Shown here: piece after piece, positions 16,721 through 25,395 of the stretch
How positions within the stretch are numbered: the stretch's first letter is position 1
Layout: each line of letters opens with the position of its first letter
Source: Tenacibaculum finnmarkense
GTDB lineage: Bacteria > Bacteroidota > Bacteroidia > Flavobacteriales > Flavobacteriaceae
DNA: 64,000 bases
Assembly (NCBI RefSeq): GCF_900239185.1
Contig: NZ_OENA01000098.1
Span: forward strand, 1 to 64,000
Reading direction: 5' to 3'
Notes under the pieces: model-generated
What the model saw: the letters and a program-made list of their open reading frames with translations, nothing else
Databases searched by the model: none
Told to the model about the DNA's origin: nothing
Position numbers and translations under genes: made by a program

Positions 16721-17593
16721 TTAATTTAATATAAAATTTTTGATTTTTTCACCAATCAAATCTGGATTATCTTCTTGGAGAAAATGAACTCCTTCACCAA
16801 TATTAACAGATTGTATATTTGGTATATTTTCAATAATCCAATTTCTAACAGATTCTGGCATAAAAGCACCCGGTTCTGCATAGAAAAACAATTTAGGTAA
16901 TTTAGAATTTTGCAAGATTTTTCTATAGTTTTTGACTATCGAAGCTGTTAATTCTGGTTTTCCATTTAAAGGTACTTGAGTAATAAATTTCCAAATAAGA
17001 CTTCTGTTTTCTACTGTTTGAAATGGAGCCTTATAACTTTCCAATTCTTTTTTAGTTAAATCTCTTGAAACCCAAGTTGGTAAAATATCGTTTAAAAAAA
17101 AGTTATCTTTTGTAATCATCTTATGTCCTTCTAGACTTCTTAATTTATTAAATAAATCAATGTTTTTTTTGGGGAAATATGTCCCAATATCTTGAATAAT
17201 TCCCTCCATAAATACAATTGATTTTACATTATCTTGATGATTTGCAAAATAATTAAAACCTAAACCAGAACCCCAATCGTGTAAAACTAAAGTAATATTT
17301 TCAAGTTTCATTTGCTTAATTAACTTTTCCACATATATATATTGTTCTATAAATGTATAATCTATTGCTGGTTTATCGGATTTCCCCATTCCAATTAAAT
17401 CAGGAACTATAATATGATGTCCGATTTCTTCAACGTAAGGTATAATATTTCTCCATAAAAAACTACTTGATGGGTTCCCATGCAAAAATAAAACTGGGTT
17501 TCCTTTTTCTTCTTTACCGTATTCTAATACGTGCATTTTACTGCCATATATTTCATAATAATTTGAGTGCATGTCGTCACTATCCTGTGCCAT
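16721..17593 (-). CDS. Haloalkane dehalogenase (alpha/beta hydrolase)
   Basis: The 290-residue protein matches the DhaA-type haloalkane dehalogenases in both length and catalytic layout. The nucleophile is Asp106 in LHDWGSG, the acid Glu130 in VFMEGI and the base His270 in GEGVHFLQEDNPDLIG. The halide-stabilising pair Asn40 (HGNPSSS) and Trp107 is present. It hydrolyses carbon-halogen bonds to an alcohol and halide in the family; the native substrate here is unknown. There is no signal peptide, so it should be cytoplasmic. It leads a two-gene operon with the cupin lipoprotein. The palindrome at 17627-17645, 33 nt upstream of the ATG, is the probable LysR operator. Confidence 0.88.
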   Translation of the reverse strand: MAQDSDDMHSNYYEIYGSKMHVLEYGKEEKGNPVLFLHGNPSSSFLWRNIIPYVEEIGHHIIVPDLIGMGKSDKPAIDYTFIEQYIYVEKLIKQMKLENITLVLHDWGSGLGFNYFANHQDNVKSIVFMEGIIQDIGTYFPKKNIDLFNKLRSLEGHKMITKDNFFLNDILPTWVSRDLTKKELESYKAPFQTVENRSLIWKFITQVPLNGKPELTASIVKNYRKILQNSKLPKLFFYAEPGAFMPESVRNWIIENIPNIQSVNIGEGVHFLQEDNPDLIGEKIKNFILN

Positions 17594-17626
17594 AATTTCT
17601 ATTTTAAAGGTTTTATTGTTAATAAA

Positions 17627-17645
17627 AACTTGATAATATCAAGTT
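17627..17645. promoter_or_regulatory. Perfect palindrome, probable LysR operator
   Basis: AACTTGATAATATCAAGTT has 9-bp arms around one base and contains the T-N11-A core of LysR-type sites (T17630, A17642). It lies in the divergent region between the dehalogenase gene and the LysR gene. Confidence 0.65.
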
Positions 17646-17756
17646 GAAAATCATCTAATTAGTATTAATCATTATAAATTATTTATGATGCAAATATATA
17701 AGACTTGCATATATGAAAAAAATGAATTAATTTTATGGAATTAATAAATTAATTGA

Positions 17757-18647
17757 ATGATGAATATTTCACTACGTAATTTAAAGTTGATTAATGTTAT
17801 TGTAAAAGAAGGTTCGATAACTAGAGCTTCTGAAAAATTATTTCTTACCCAACCTGCATTAAGCCATCAGCTCAAAAAATTGGAAGAAGAAATTGGATTA
17901 AAAATTTTTAACCGATTGAATAAAAAATTAATTCTAACAGATATTGGTCGAGTACTTTATTCTAATTCAGAGAAAATATTAGCATCAATAAATCTACTAA
18001 ATTTAGAATTAGATGAAATAAAAAAAGGAAATAAAAAGGAAATTAGGTTGACAACTGAGTGTTACACATGCTATCATTGGTTGCCAAGAGTAGTTCAGGA
18101 GTTTAGAAAAGAAAATCCAGCTATAAACGTTCAGATTAACATCGAGGCAACGAAAGAACCAATTCAATATCTTTTAGAAGGTAAAATTGATTTGGCTATT
18201 GTGAGTAATAAAACAAATCATCCATCAATTCGTTTAGAACCTTTAGTAACCGATGAAATGGTTTTGATTTTATCCAAAATTAATCCATTGAATATATTAG
18301 AAAAAATAAATTTAATAGACTTAATTAATCAAAATTTAATTTTATATGATATTCCAGAAAAAAAAAATTATGTTCTTACAAATATCTTACATAATAATAT
18401 CGGACTCGTAAATTCTATTCAGAAAGTACAATTAACTGAGGCTATTATTGAGTTAGTAAGTGCAAATTTAGGGGTTTCAATAATGGCAAAATGGGCAGTT
18501 ATACCTTTTTTAAAGAATAAGAATTTAGAGATAATTCCATTCGATTCAATTTTAGGAAAAAGAGATTGGTATGTTGCTAGTCTAAATAATATTTCTAAAA
18601 TTGAAAATTTATTTATTAACGAAATAAAGAAAGAATTTAAAGAATAA
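17757..18647 (+). CDS. LysR-family transcriptional regulator
   Basis: The 296-residue protein has the LysR winged helix-turn-helix at the N-terminus (GSITRASEKLFLTQPALSHQLKKLEEE, about residues 19-45). The rest is a two-lobed periplasmic-binding-like effector domain (about 92-290). It is transcribed divergently from the haloalkane dehalogenase and cupin genes, the classical arrangement for a LysR protein that controls its neighbours and itself. A palindrome with the T-N11-A core lies between the two start codons. The effector is unknown; a halogenated compound or its alcohol product would be logical. Tandem ATGATG leaves a one-codon uncertainty in the start. Confidence 0.9.
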   Translation: MMNISLRNLKLINVIVKEGSITRASEKLFLTQPALSHQLKKLEEEIGLKIFNRLNKKLILTDIGRVLYSNSEKILASINLLNLELDEIKKGNKKEIRLTTECYTCYHWLPRVVQEFRKENPAINVQINIEATKEPIQYLLEGKIDLAIVSNKTNHPSIRLEPLVTDEMVLILSKINPLNILEKINLIDLINQNLILYDIPEKKNYVLTNILHNNIGLVNSIQKVQLTEAIIELVSANLGVSIMAKWAVIPFLKNKNLEIIPFDSILGKRDWYVASLNNISKIENLFINEIKKEFKE

Positions 18648-18680
18648 AACAAATATCTACTGATTTCAAAGGTTTCTACC

Positions 18681-18740
18681 AAGACCATCAAATTTTTAAA
18701 TTTAGCTTTTATAAAATAAATATAAAAATTTGATGGTCTT
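18681..18740. terminator. Bidirectional terminator with 18-bp stem
   Basis: AAGACCATCAAATTTTTA (18681-18698) and its exact complement (18723-18740) enclose a 24-nt loop, followed by T residues. It lies between the LysR gene and the convergent TPR/porin gene. Confidence 0.8.
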
Positions 18741-18769
18741 TTTAAACGTTACGTTTCCTACACAAATTG

Positions 18770-20842
18770 TTATTTTTTGAAAAAAACATTCTTTAAGCAC
18801 CATTTAAAGCGTAAACCAATTTCAGTAAAAGTGAAATCAGCACTACTTGAAATAGCCGAGGCAGAAGCAATATTACTTTGAGTACCATAGATATTTAATA
18901 AACTACGTTCTGAAAATTTATATCCTAATTTAGCTTGAATTCTGTAGGTACTTTGTTTTTTGTTTTTTTCAATAAATTGAAATCCTGTAGCGGCAGTTAG
19001 TTCATAAAACCACTCTTTATTTTTCGCAATATTTTCATCTTTTATAATATTGATGAAAATTTCAGCAGCACTAAATGTACGCGGGCTAAAATAAATTGTA
19101 GGAACTTGATTTTTAAAAGATATGTTCTGATAATTGACACCCGCTTTTAAAGATGGTTTCTTAAATATATTATAGTAAAGCGAAGTAAATAATAAGTTTC
19201 GTGTATTTTCATCACTTTGAGAAGTGTAGTAAAGTTGTGTGTACCAACCTAGATTAAAATTGGTATTCAAACTATAATTTATTAAAAAATTATTCTGAAT
19301 AATTTCTTTGTCTAATAAATCGGCATTAAAATTTTGGACTTCTCTTTTGTAGCCTATTTCTAAATCTTGAAGCTTAAAAGGTTTTATTTTTAAGGATAAA
19401 TCTGCTAATAATTGACTGAATTTATTTGTATCAGTATCGGAAGCACTAATACCTAAAACACCTTTAAAAGTTGCATTGTTTAATAATTGATACGCTATTC
19501 CTGCTGAAAAATTATTAGAAATTCCACTTGCTTTAGTTACAGAATTACTTGTTGTTCTGTAGCTATAATTACCAAATAATTTAAGTTTTGTTGAAAAAGG
19601 AAATTCTAAATTAGCAGCATATAAATACGCTTTATTATCAGCATTATCAAATGAGTATGCTGTTTTAACTTCAACAAAAGGTGTAAATGATTTATCTAAA
19701 TTTTTAATAAAATTAGTCGCATCTTTCTGTTTTTTGTAAAAACTTAAAGTATTTTCAGCACTTTTGTAGGCATCTATAAAGTATCCTGAAGCTTTTAGAG
19801 CATTTGCTTTGCCTAAGTTACCATCAAAAGAAGCGCTATCTTTTTTTAATATCAAATTATAATCAGCAATACTTTTTTTAAAATCACTTTTATAAATATT
19901 TAAAGTGGCTCTTAATGAAAGTATCCAATTTTCAGAATCTTTATTATTGACTAATAATTTATTAATTTCTTTTTGGGCTAAAGAATATTTGTTATTCCAT
20001 ATTAAAGCTTGTATAAAACGTTCTTTAGTTTGATTTTTTATAGATTTATCAGTAGTATTATTTAAAAGACTGACAGCTTTTTTACTGATGATTAAAGCTT
20101 GTTTATCATTACCATCAAGATGATTTGCCAACGATATTCCGTTTAAAGAGGTTAATTTACTTGCTGAATCTTCACCAATAATAATATATGTTTCTTTAGC
20201 TTTGTTTATTTGATTTGAAATTAGATAAAGATTAGCTAAGTTTAATAGGGTTTCTTTATCTTTTTTAAAATCGATAAAATTTTCTTTTAGTATATTTTCA
20301 GCTTCTATATATTTTTGATCTGTCACTTTACTATTTGCCAAACCTAAACGCATATATTTTTTAGAAATCAACGCATTTTGATTATTAGGCAATACGATTA
20401 ACGCTTTATTTACGTAAGTAATCGCTTTATCAAATTTTTTTAAATTAGATAAGGTATTCGCATAGCCTAAAAGAGCAGGAAAACTTTTATCATTTTCTGA
20501 AATTAAATTTTGATAATAATTTTCAGCTTTATTATAATTTTTATTCCAAAGAAGTGATTCGGCATAATTTAATTTTACTTCAAAATCAGTAGGAAAATCA
20601 TTTAAAAGATTCGTAAATAATGTAACTGCTTTATAAGAACTTCCATTTAAACCAATAGCTCTACCATAGCAAAGCCTTGCTGTTTTATTAGTTGGATACG
20701 TTTTTAAAATGGTTTTAAAAAAAACTTCTGCCTGTTGGTATTTTCCTGTTTCTAAATAGATGAAACCTTCTTTCATATTTTGTGAAAAGATAGCAGTAGT
20801 TGTAATAAAAAATACTAAAAATGTAAGGAGTTTAATTTTCAT
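18770..20842 (-). CDS. TPR plus outer-membrane beta-barrel protein, probable polysaccharide exporter
   Basis: The 690-residue protein starts with a signal peptide (about 1-20). About ten tetratricopeptide-type helical repeats follow (22 to about 390; for example YLETGKYQQAEVFFKTIL). The C-terminal 290 residues are amphipathic beta strands ending in an aromatic-rich strand, consistent with an outer-membrane barrel. This periplasmic-TPR-then-barrel layout is that of PgaA, BcsC and PelB, which export PNAG, cellulose and Pel. I infer that it is the outer-membrane exit of the exopolysaccharide locus that follows. It is transcribed divergently from the STAS/flippase/GT4 genes. Sequence identity with the named exporters was not testable. 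Confidence 0.72.
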   Translation of the reverse strand: MKIKLLTFLVFFITTTAIFSQNMKEGFIYLETGKYQQAEVFFKTILKTYPTNKTARLCYGRAIGLNGSSYKAVTLFTNLLNDFPTDFEVKLNYAESLLWNKNYNKAENYYQNLISENDKSFPALLGYANTLSNLKKFDKAITYVNKALIVLPNNQNALISKKYMRLGLANSKVTDQKYIEAENILKENFIDFKKDKETLLNLANLYLISNQINKAKETYIIIGEDSASKLTSLNGISLANHLDGNDKQALIISKKAVSLLNNTTDKSIKNQTKERFIQALIWNNKYSLAQKEINKLLVNNKDSENWILSLRATLNIYKSDFKKSIADYNLILKKDSASFDGNLGKANALKASGYFIDAYKSAENTLSFYKKQKDATNFIKNLDKSFTPFVEVKTAYSFDNADNKAYLYAANLEFPFSTKLKLFGNYSYRTTSNSVTKASGISNNFSAGIAYQLLNNATFKGVLGISASDTDTNKFSQLLADLSLKIKPFKLQDLEIGYKREVQNFNADLLDKEIIQNNFLINYSLNTNFNLGWYTQLYYTSQSDENTRNLLFTSLYYNIFKKPSLKAGVNYQNISFKNQVPTIYFSPRTFSAAEIFINIIKDENIAKNKEWFYELTAATGFQFIEKNKKQSTYRIQAKLGYKFSERSLLNIYGTQSNIASASAISSSADFTFTEIGLRFKWCLKNVFFKK

Positions 20843-20982
20843 ATAGCTTTTTTCTTATTTGCAAGTTAAGGAATCGATTTCATCATTCAACTAAACAAAA
20901 TAGTTTTTCATCGACAATAGCTAATTTTTTAATAGTTTTAATAAGATATTGGTGTAAGTATTAATCATTAAAAACAATAATT

Positions 20983-21261
20983 ATGGCTTTACAAATTACA
21001 AGAAGAAATGGGAAATTTCACCTAAAAGGAAAATTAAATAATACAACATCTAAATTTCTTATTGCTTATTTTGAGCATTTTATCGCTAGAAATAAAAAGG
21101 TGATAATAAAAATAGATAAAGTAAATGAAATTACTAGAGATGGTTTAAAAGCAATAAGTACGTTGATTTCGATTGCTTTTAAAAAGAATAAAAAATTTGC
21201 AGTTATAGGCTATGGAGCTAAAGAGATTTATGATGAATTTAATCAGATGGATGCAGTATAA
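20983..21261 (+). CDS. STAS-domain protein
   Basis: The protein has 92 residues and is a single STAS (anti-sigma-antagonist-like) fold: beta strand, GKLN turn, helix, IIKIDKVNEIT strand, then GLKAISTLISIAFKKNKK helix. In SpoIIAA-type proteins the phosphorylated Ser follows Asp in the central loop. Here the loop reads EITRDGLKAI, so the usual Ser is replaced and Thr is the only nearby hydroxyl residue; regulation by phosphorylation may be absent or altered. No anti-sigma kinase is encoded nearby. It sits 22 nt before the flippase gene, so a role in gating polysaccharide production by protein contact is likelier than sigma-factor control. Confidence 0.72.
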   Translation: MALQITRRNGKFHLKGKLNNTTSKFLIAYFEHFIARNKKVIIKIDKVNEITRDGLKAISTLISIAFKKNKKFAVIGYGAKEIYDEFNQMDAV

Positions 21262-21283
21262 TTAATTTTTAAAAATAAATAAA

Positions 21284-22522
21284 ATGATTAAAGTTTTAAA
21301 ACAAGTAAAGCATAAAATATCATCAGAACAATTGTTTATGATAAGTGTTTTACTTGTAAATGGCGGAAATTATGTATATAATTTAGCTTTAGGTAGAATT
21401 TTAGGCCCTGCAAAGTTTGCCGATGCAGCTATTATGATTACTTTTTTATTAGTTCTTTCATTTATAGCAATGACTTTTCAGTTAGTAACCGCTAAGTTTT
21501 CGGTACTTTTTGAAGATATTGTTTTTAAAAATTTTATATCAAAAATATATAAAAACTCAGCTATTGTAGGAGTGTTTTTAGGAATTTTAATTATGGTATT
21601 TGCGTCAGAATTACAAGTTTTTTTTAAAACGACATCTTCTACTATGTTTGTTGTTTTTGGAATCGGAGTTCCTATTTATTTTTTGATGAGTGTAAATAGA
21701 GGGGTTTTTCAAGGTAAAAAACAGTTGAAAAAATTATCGATTACTTATCAGTTAGAAATGATAAGCCGTTTATTAATTACTTTCGGATTATTATATTTTT
21801 TAAATATTGAATCTTCCATATTAATTGCTTTCGGAATTTTATGTTCTTTCGTATTTGGATTAATTCCGTTTGAATTTAAAAATATTTCTTTTTCTAAAAT
21901 AGTATCATTAGAAAATACGGAATCTAAAATGGTTCGTAATTTTTTTATAATTACAGCATTTTACGAGTTAACTCAAATAATCATAAATAATAGTGATATT
22001 TTATTAGTAAAACATTACTTCGAGCCTTACGATGCAGGTTTATACGCTTCACTTGCCTTAATAGGTAGAGTGGTTTATTTTATCGCTTGGATGTTTGTCA
22101 TGTTATTATTACCAACGGTTGTTCAATTAAAAAAAGAAGGAAAACCTACCGTGCCAATTTTACTAAAATATGTGGGGTATATTTTTGTAATTTCATCATC
22201 AATAATAATGGCGTGTTATTTTTTTCCAGAACAAATTATAGCCATTTTATTTGGAGATGAATATATGGCAATAACGCCTTTATTATGGAAATATGCTGTA
22301 GCAACAGGTGTTTTTGCAATCTCAAATATTTTTGCATATTATTATTTATCTTTAGATAAATACATTCCCGTTGTTATTTCAGGACTTTTTGGGATGCTAC
22401 AAATAGGTTTAATTATTTTATTTCATAAAAATTTAGAACAGGTTGTACATGTACAAATTTTAGCAATGGTTTTATTATTATTGATGCAATTATCTTTTTT
22501 CTTTTTGAATGATAAAAAATAG
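21284..22522 (+). CDS. Polysaccharide flippase (MOP superfamily, Wzx-like)
   Basis: The 412-residue integral membrane protein has about 12 predicted helices and no signal peptide. The overall pattern is that of O-antigen/exopolysaccharide flippases: an N-terminal NGGNYVYNLALGRILGP segment, a central LTQIIINNSDILLVKHYFEPYDAGLYASL segment and a C-terminal YYYLSLDKY helix. It would move lipid-linked sugar units across the inner membrane. It follows the STAS gene and precedes a GT4 glycosyltransferase gene by 121 nt, in the exopolysaccharide locus. Confidence 0.82.
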   Translation: MIKVLKQVKHKISSEQLFMISVLLVNGGNYVYNLALGRILGPAKFADAAIMITFLLVLSFIAMTFQLVTAKFSVLFEDIVFKNFISKIYKNSAIVGVFLGILIMVFASELQVFFKTTSSTMFVVFGIGVPIYFLMSVNRGVFQGKKQLKKLSITYQLEMISRLLITFGLLYFLNIESSILIAFGILCSFVFGLIPFEFKNISFSKIVSLENTESKMVRNFFIITAFYELTQIIINNSDILLVKHYFEPYDAGLYASLALIGRVVYFIAWMFVMLLLPTVVQLKKEGKPTVPILLKYVGYIFVISSSIIMACYFFPEQIIAILFGDEYMAITPLLWKYAVATGVFAISNIFAYYYLSLDKYIPVVISGLFGMLQIGLIILFHKNLEQVVHVQILAMVLLLLMQLSFFFLNDKK

Positions 22523-22643
22523 CGTTAAAAAATAATAACTAAACTTTTACACCTTTTAACGATATATGATTCCATTTCAACTATAGTAATACCTGTAAAC
22601 TCTTTTTTATTACGAAATTTAATATAATCAAAAAGAAAATACT

Positions 22644-23852
22644 ATGAAACTAGCTATTGTAACGGCATATCCGCCAAGTAAAGTAACTCTAAATGAATAT
22701 GCTTATCATTTAGTAAAAAGCTTTAGACAAAATAAAAAAGTAACCGAATTAGTTTTATTAACAGATGTAACTCCTGAAGGAAAAGACATTCACTTTACAG
22801 AAGATGGATGTAAAATTACTATAAAAGAGTGTTGGAAATTTAATAGCTATACAAATGTTATAAAAGTAACAAAAGCTATAAGTGCTATAAAACCAGATGC
22901 GATATTGTTTAATTTACAATTTATGAAGTTTGGCGATAAAAAAGTTGCTGCTGCTTTAGGATTAATGTTGCCTTTAGTTTGTAAGATAAAAAAAATACCT
23001 ACCATTGTATTATTACACAATATTTTAGAACAAACAGATTTAGAAAGCGCAGGTTTTACTTCAAATAAAATAGTACAAAAAGTATATAATTTTATTGGAG
23101 AAACACTAACTAAATTAATTTTAAAAGCTGATATTGTAGCTGTTACTATGCATAAGTATGTAACTACTTTACAGGATAAATATAAAGTGAATAATGTAAA
23201 AATGATTCCTCATGGAACCTTTGAAATTCCTAATAAACCATCACATATATTGCCAAAAGGAGCTTTAAAAATAATGACTTTCGGTAAATTTGGTACTTAT
23301 AAAAAAGTTGAAAAAATGATTGAAGCTGTTCAAAAAGTTAGAGTTTCAACAGGTTTAAATTTAGAAATAGTAATTGCAGGAACAGACAATCCGAATGTAC
23401 CAGGTTATTTAGCATCTGTACAAGAAAAATACAAAAATGTAGCTCAAATAACATTTACAGGTTATGTTGAAGAAGTGGAAGTAGCTCCTTTATTTAATGA
23501 AAGTGCTGTTGTAGTCTTTCCTTATACCTCTACAACAGGTAGTTCAGGCGTTTTACACCAAGCGGGTAGTTATGGAAAAGCAGTTGTAATGCCTAATTTA
23601 GGCGATTTAGCAACTTTAATTGAAGATGAAGGGTACAGAGGTGAGTTTTTTGAGCCAGAAAATGTAGCTAGTTTAGCCAATGCAATTGAGCTAATCGTAA
23701 CTAATGAAACACATAGAATAGCTTTAGGAGAAGCAAATTACAAAGCAGCTACCGCATTTCCAATGCAAAGAATTACAGCAATGTATTTAAATCAGTTTGA
23801 AGCTATTATAATGGTTAAAAAATTAGCAAAAAAAGTATTAGTTGAATCATAA
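22644..23852 (+). CDS. GT4-family glycosyltransferase
   Basis: The 402-residue protein has the two-lobed GT-B layout. The N-terminal lobe begins KLAIVTAYPPSKVTLNEYAYHL and the C-terminal lobe carries MTFGKFGTYKKVEKMIEAV and the nucleotide-sugar-binding stretch FPYTSTTGSSGVLHQAGSYGKAVV, typical of GT4 enzymes. It should add a sugar to a lipid-linked acceptor on the cytoplasmic face. Its stop lies one base from the stop of the convergent glycosidase gene, so there is no room for a terminator between them. The donor sugar cannot be read from sequence; mannose would fit the nearby manA. Confidence 0.85.
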   Translation: MKLAIVTAYPPSKVTLNEYAYHLVKSFRQNKKVTELVLLTDVTPEGKDIHFTEDGCKITIKECWKFNSYTNVIKVTKAISAIKPDAILFNLQFMKFGDKKVAAALGLMLPLVCKIKKIPTIVLLHNILEQTDLESAGFTSNKIVQKVYNFIGETLTKLILKADIVAVTMHKYVTTLQDKYKVNNVKMIPHGTFEIPNKPSHILPKGALKIMTFGKFGTYKKVEKMIEAVQKVRVSTGLNLEIVIAGTDNPNVPGYLASVQEKYKNVAQITFTGYVEEVEVAPLFNESAVVVFPYTSTTGSSGVLHQAGSYGKAVVMPNLGDLATLIEDEGYRGEFFEPENVASLANAIELIVTNETHRIALGEANYKAATAFPMQRITAMYLNQFEAIIMVKKLAKKVLVES

Positions 23853-23853
23853 A

Positions 23854-25395
23854 TTATTTAGAAATATAGTTAAAAGCAGGTTTTTTACGTCCTTTTTTAT
23901 CAATAAAACCAAATTCTTTTTGAGGATTTATTCGCCAAGGAAGTTTCCCAACAACTTCCTTGGGTACTGTACGAAAATCATATAAAGTCCATGACAGAAA
24001 AGGAATGTTGTTTTTGGTTAACAGTTGTTGCATCACTTTATAATAATTAGCTTGTTTTTTTACTGAATTACCAAAAGGTTTCCAAATACCATTATAAGAT
24101 GAAACTCCAAATTCACCTAAAACAATAGGTTTTTCAGGTATTTTAGTTTTTAATGATTTATAGTTTTTTTCAAAATTATGAATGTCTTCATAATAATGAA
24201 AAGAAACAAAATCAACTTTATCTTTTAAAATAGGAGCACTTTCAATATTTGACCAACCAATGGTAATAGCGTGTTTTTTATCAATAGATTTCACTAAAAT
24301 AGCCATATGATTTAACCAAGCAATAACATTTTCTTTTCCTCTTGATATAAAATCTAAATTCGGTTCATTTTTAATATCCCAAGCAAGTATTGCTTCATGG
24401 TTTTTAAATTTTGATACAATAATTTCTGCATGTCGGTGGTTTAAAGTCCAATCTAAAACGTCGTAGTTTCCATAAAAATCGAATAAAGTAACAATAACTT
24501 TTAAATTACTTTTTTCAGCACTATCTAAAACTTGTTTTAATTTATTTAGTTTACTGATTTTTACATTTGCTTTACCAAAATCTTCATATTGAAGAAAAAT
24601 TCTAATCGTATTTAAGTTTGCTTTTTTGATGATTTTAAAATCATTTTCTATAATTTTAATATCAAAATTATCACCAAACATATCCCAAGGTGTATCTTGT
24701 GGATAATAATTAATTCCTTTTATATTTAATGAATCGATAGGACTAGCTTTAATTGAATTATCAAAAATTGATGAATTTTCTTTAACTAAGTGTCTAATTC
24801 TCCAAAAACCATCTTCTAATAATAAGACCATTTTATAATCGGATACTTCGGTAGTTTCTAAAACTAGTTTTTTATCTTTAAGTATTTTTTTATATTCAAC
24901 AACATTTTTATCTTCTAAAACAATTGATTGTCCATCTTCACTAAAAAATATAAGATTAGGATTGTGTTTTAATGTGGTACTTTCAATAGTGATTTTTTCT
25001 TTTTTATTATGTGCTATAAAATTGAATAAATTTTTGCGTGCATTTTTTGTAAAATAATCATTAATACCACTTTTTAGGTTTGTTTTATTGGCTACATGCT
25101 TTACATACCAAGCATCGATATAATCATTTTCGATATTATTTAAGGTTTGTTCATCAATTTTTCTGCCTTGGTTACCATCTTCTTTCCAAATCATTTTAGG
25201 TAAATATTGATCTACTTTTTTGACTTCAACATGTAACATTTTACGTCTATCAGCACCCGTATTAAAATGAGTATATAATGAACTTATTAAAAAGATAACG
25301 ATTGACATAATAAGAACATAGGAAGAAATTAAAATACCTCTCATTATGTTTTTATTAGTGTTATCCATTTTTAAAATATTTTTGGTATTTACCAT
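23854..25395 (-). CDS. Membrane-anchored GH5-like glycoside hydrolase with NTF2-like domain
   Basis: In this 513-residue protein one transmembrane helix (about 20-42) anchors it to the inner membrane facing the periplasm. Residues about 85-210 look like an NTF2/SnoaL-type domain. The catalytic TIM barrel (about 225-510) has the clan GH-A residues: acid/base Glu344 in WDIKNEPN and nucleophile Glu428 in IVLGEFG. GH5 mannanase-type enzymes are the closest in motif. Exopolysaccharide loci often carry such a hydrolase to trim or release polymer. The start overlaps the upstream gene by 7 nt; a later ATG at 25368 is possible. The operon also encodes the Ig-like protein and the GT-C-like protein. Confidence 0.82.
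   Translation of the reverse strand: MVNTKNILKMDNTNKNIMRGILISSYVLIMSIVIFLISSLYTHFNTGADRRKMLHVEVKKVDQYLPKMIWKEDGNQGRKIDEQTLNNIENDYIDAWYVKHVANKTNLKSGINDYFTKNARKNLFNFIAHNKKEKITIESTTLKHNPNLIFFSEDGQSIVLEDKNVVEYKKILKDKKLVLETTEVSDYKMVLLLEDGFWRIRHLVKENSSIFDNSIKASPIDSLNIKGINYYPQDTPWDMFGDNFDIKIIENDFKIIKKANLNTIRIFLQYEDFGKANVKISKLNKLKQVLDSAEKSNLKVIVTLFDFYGNYDVLDWTLNHRHAEIIVSKFKNHEAILAWDIKNEPNLDFISRGKENVIAWLNHMAILVKSIDKKHAITIGWSNIESAPILKDKVDFVSFHYYEDIHNFEKNYKSLKTKIPEKPIVLGEFGVSSYNGIWKPFGNSVKKQANYYKVMQQLLTKNNIPFLSWTLYDFRTVPKEVVGKLPWRINPQKEFGFIDKKGRKKPAFNYISK

Noticed and set aside
22523-22561. CGTTAAAA...TTTTAACG inverted repeat between the flippase and GT4 genes
   Set aside because: Arms are only 8 bp, A/T-rich, with a 23-nt loop, so it is not a convincing terminator or operator.
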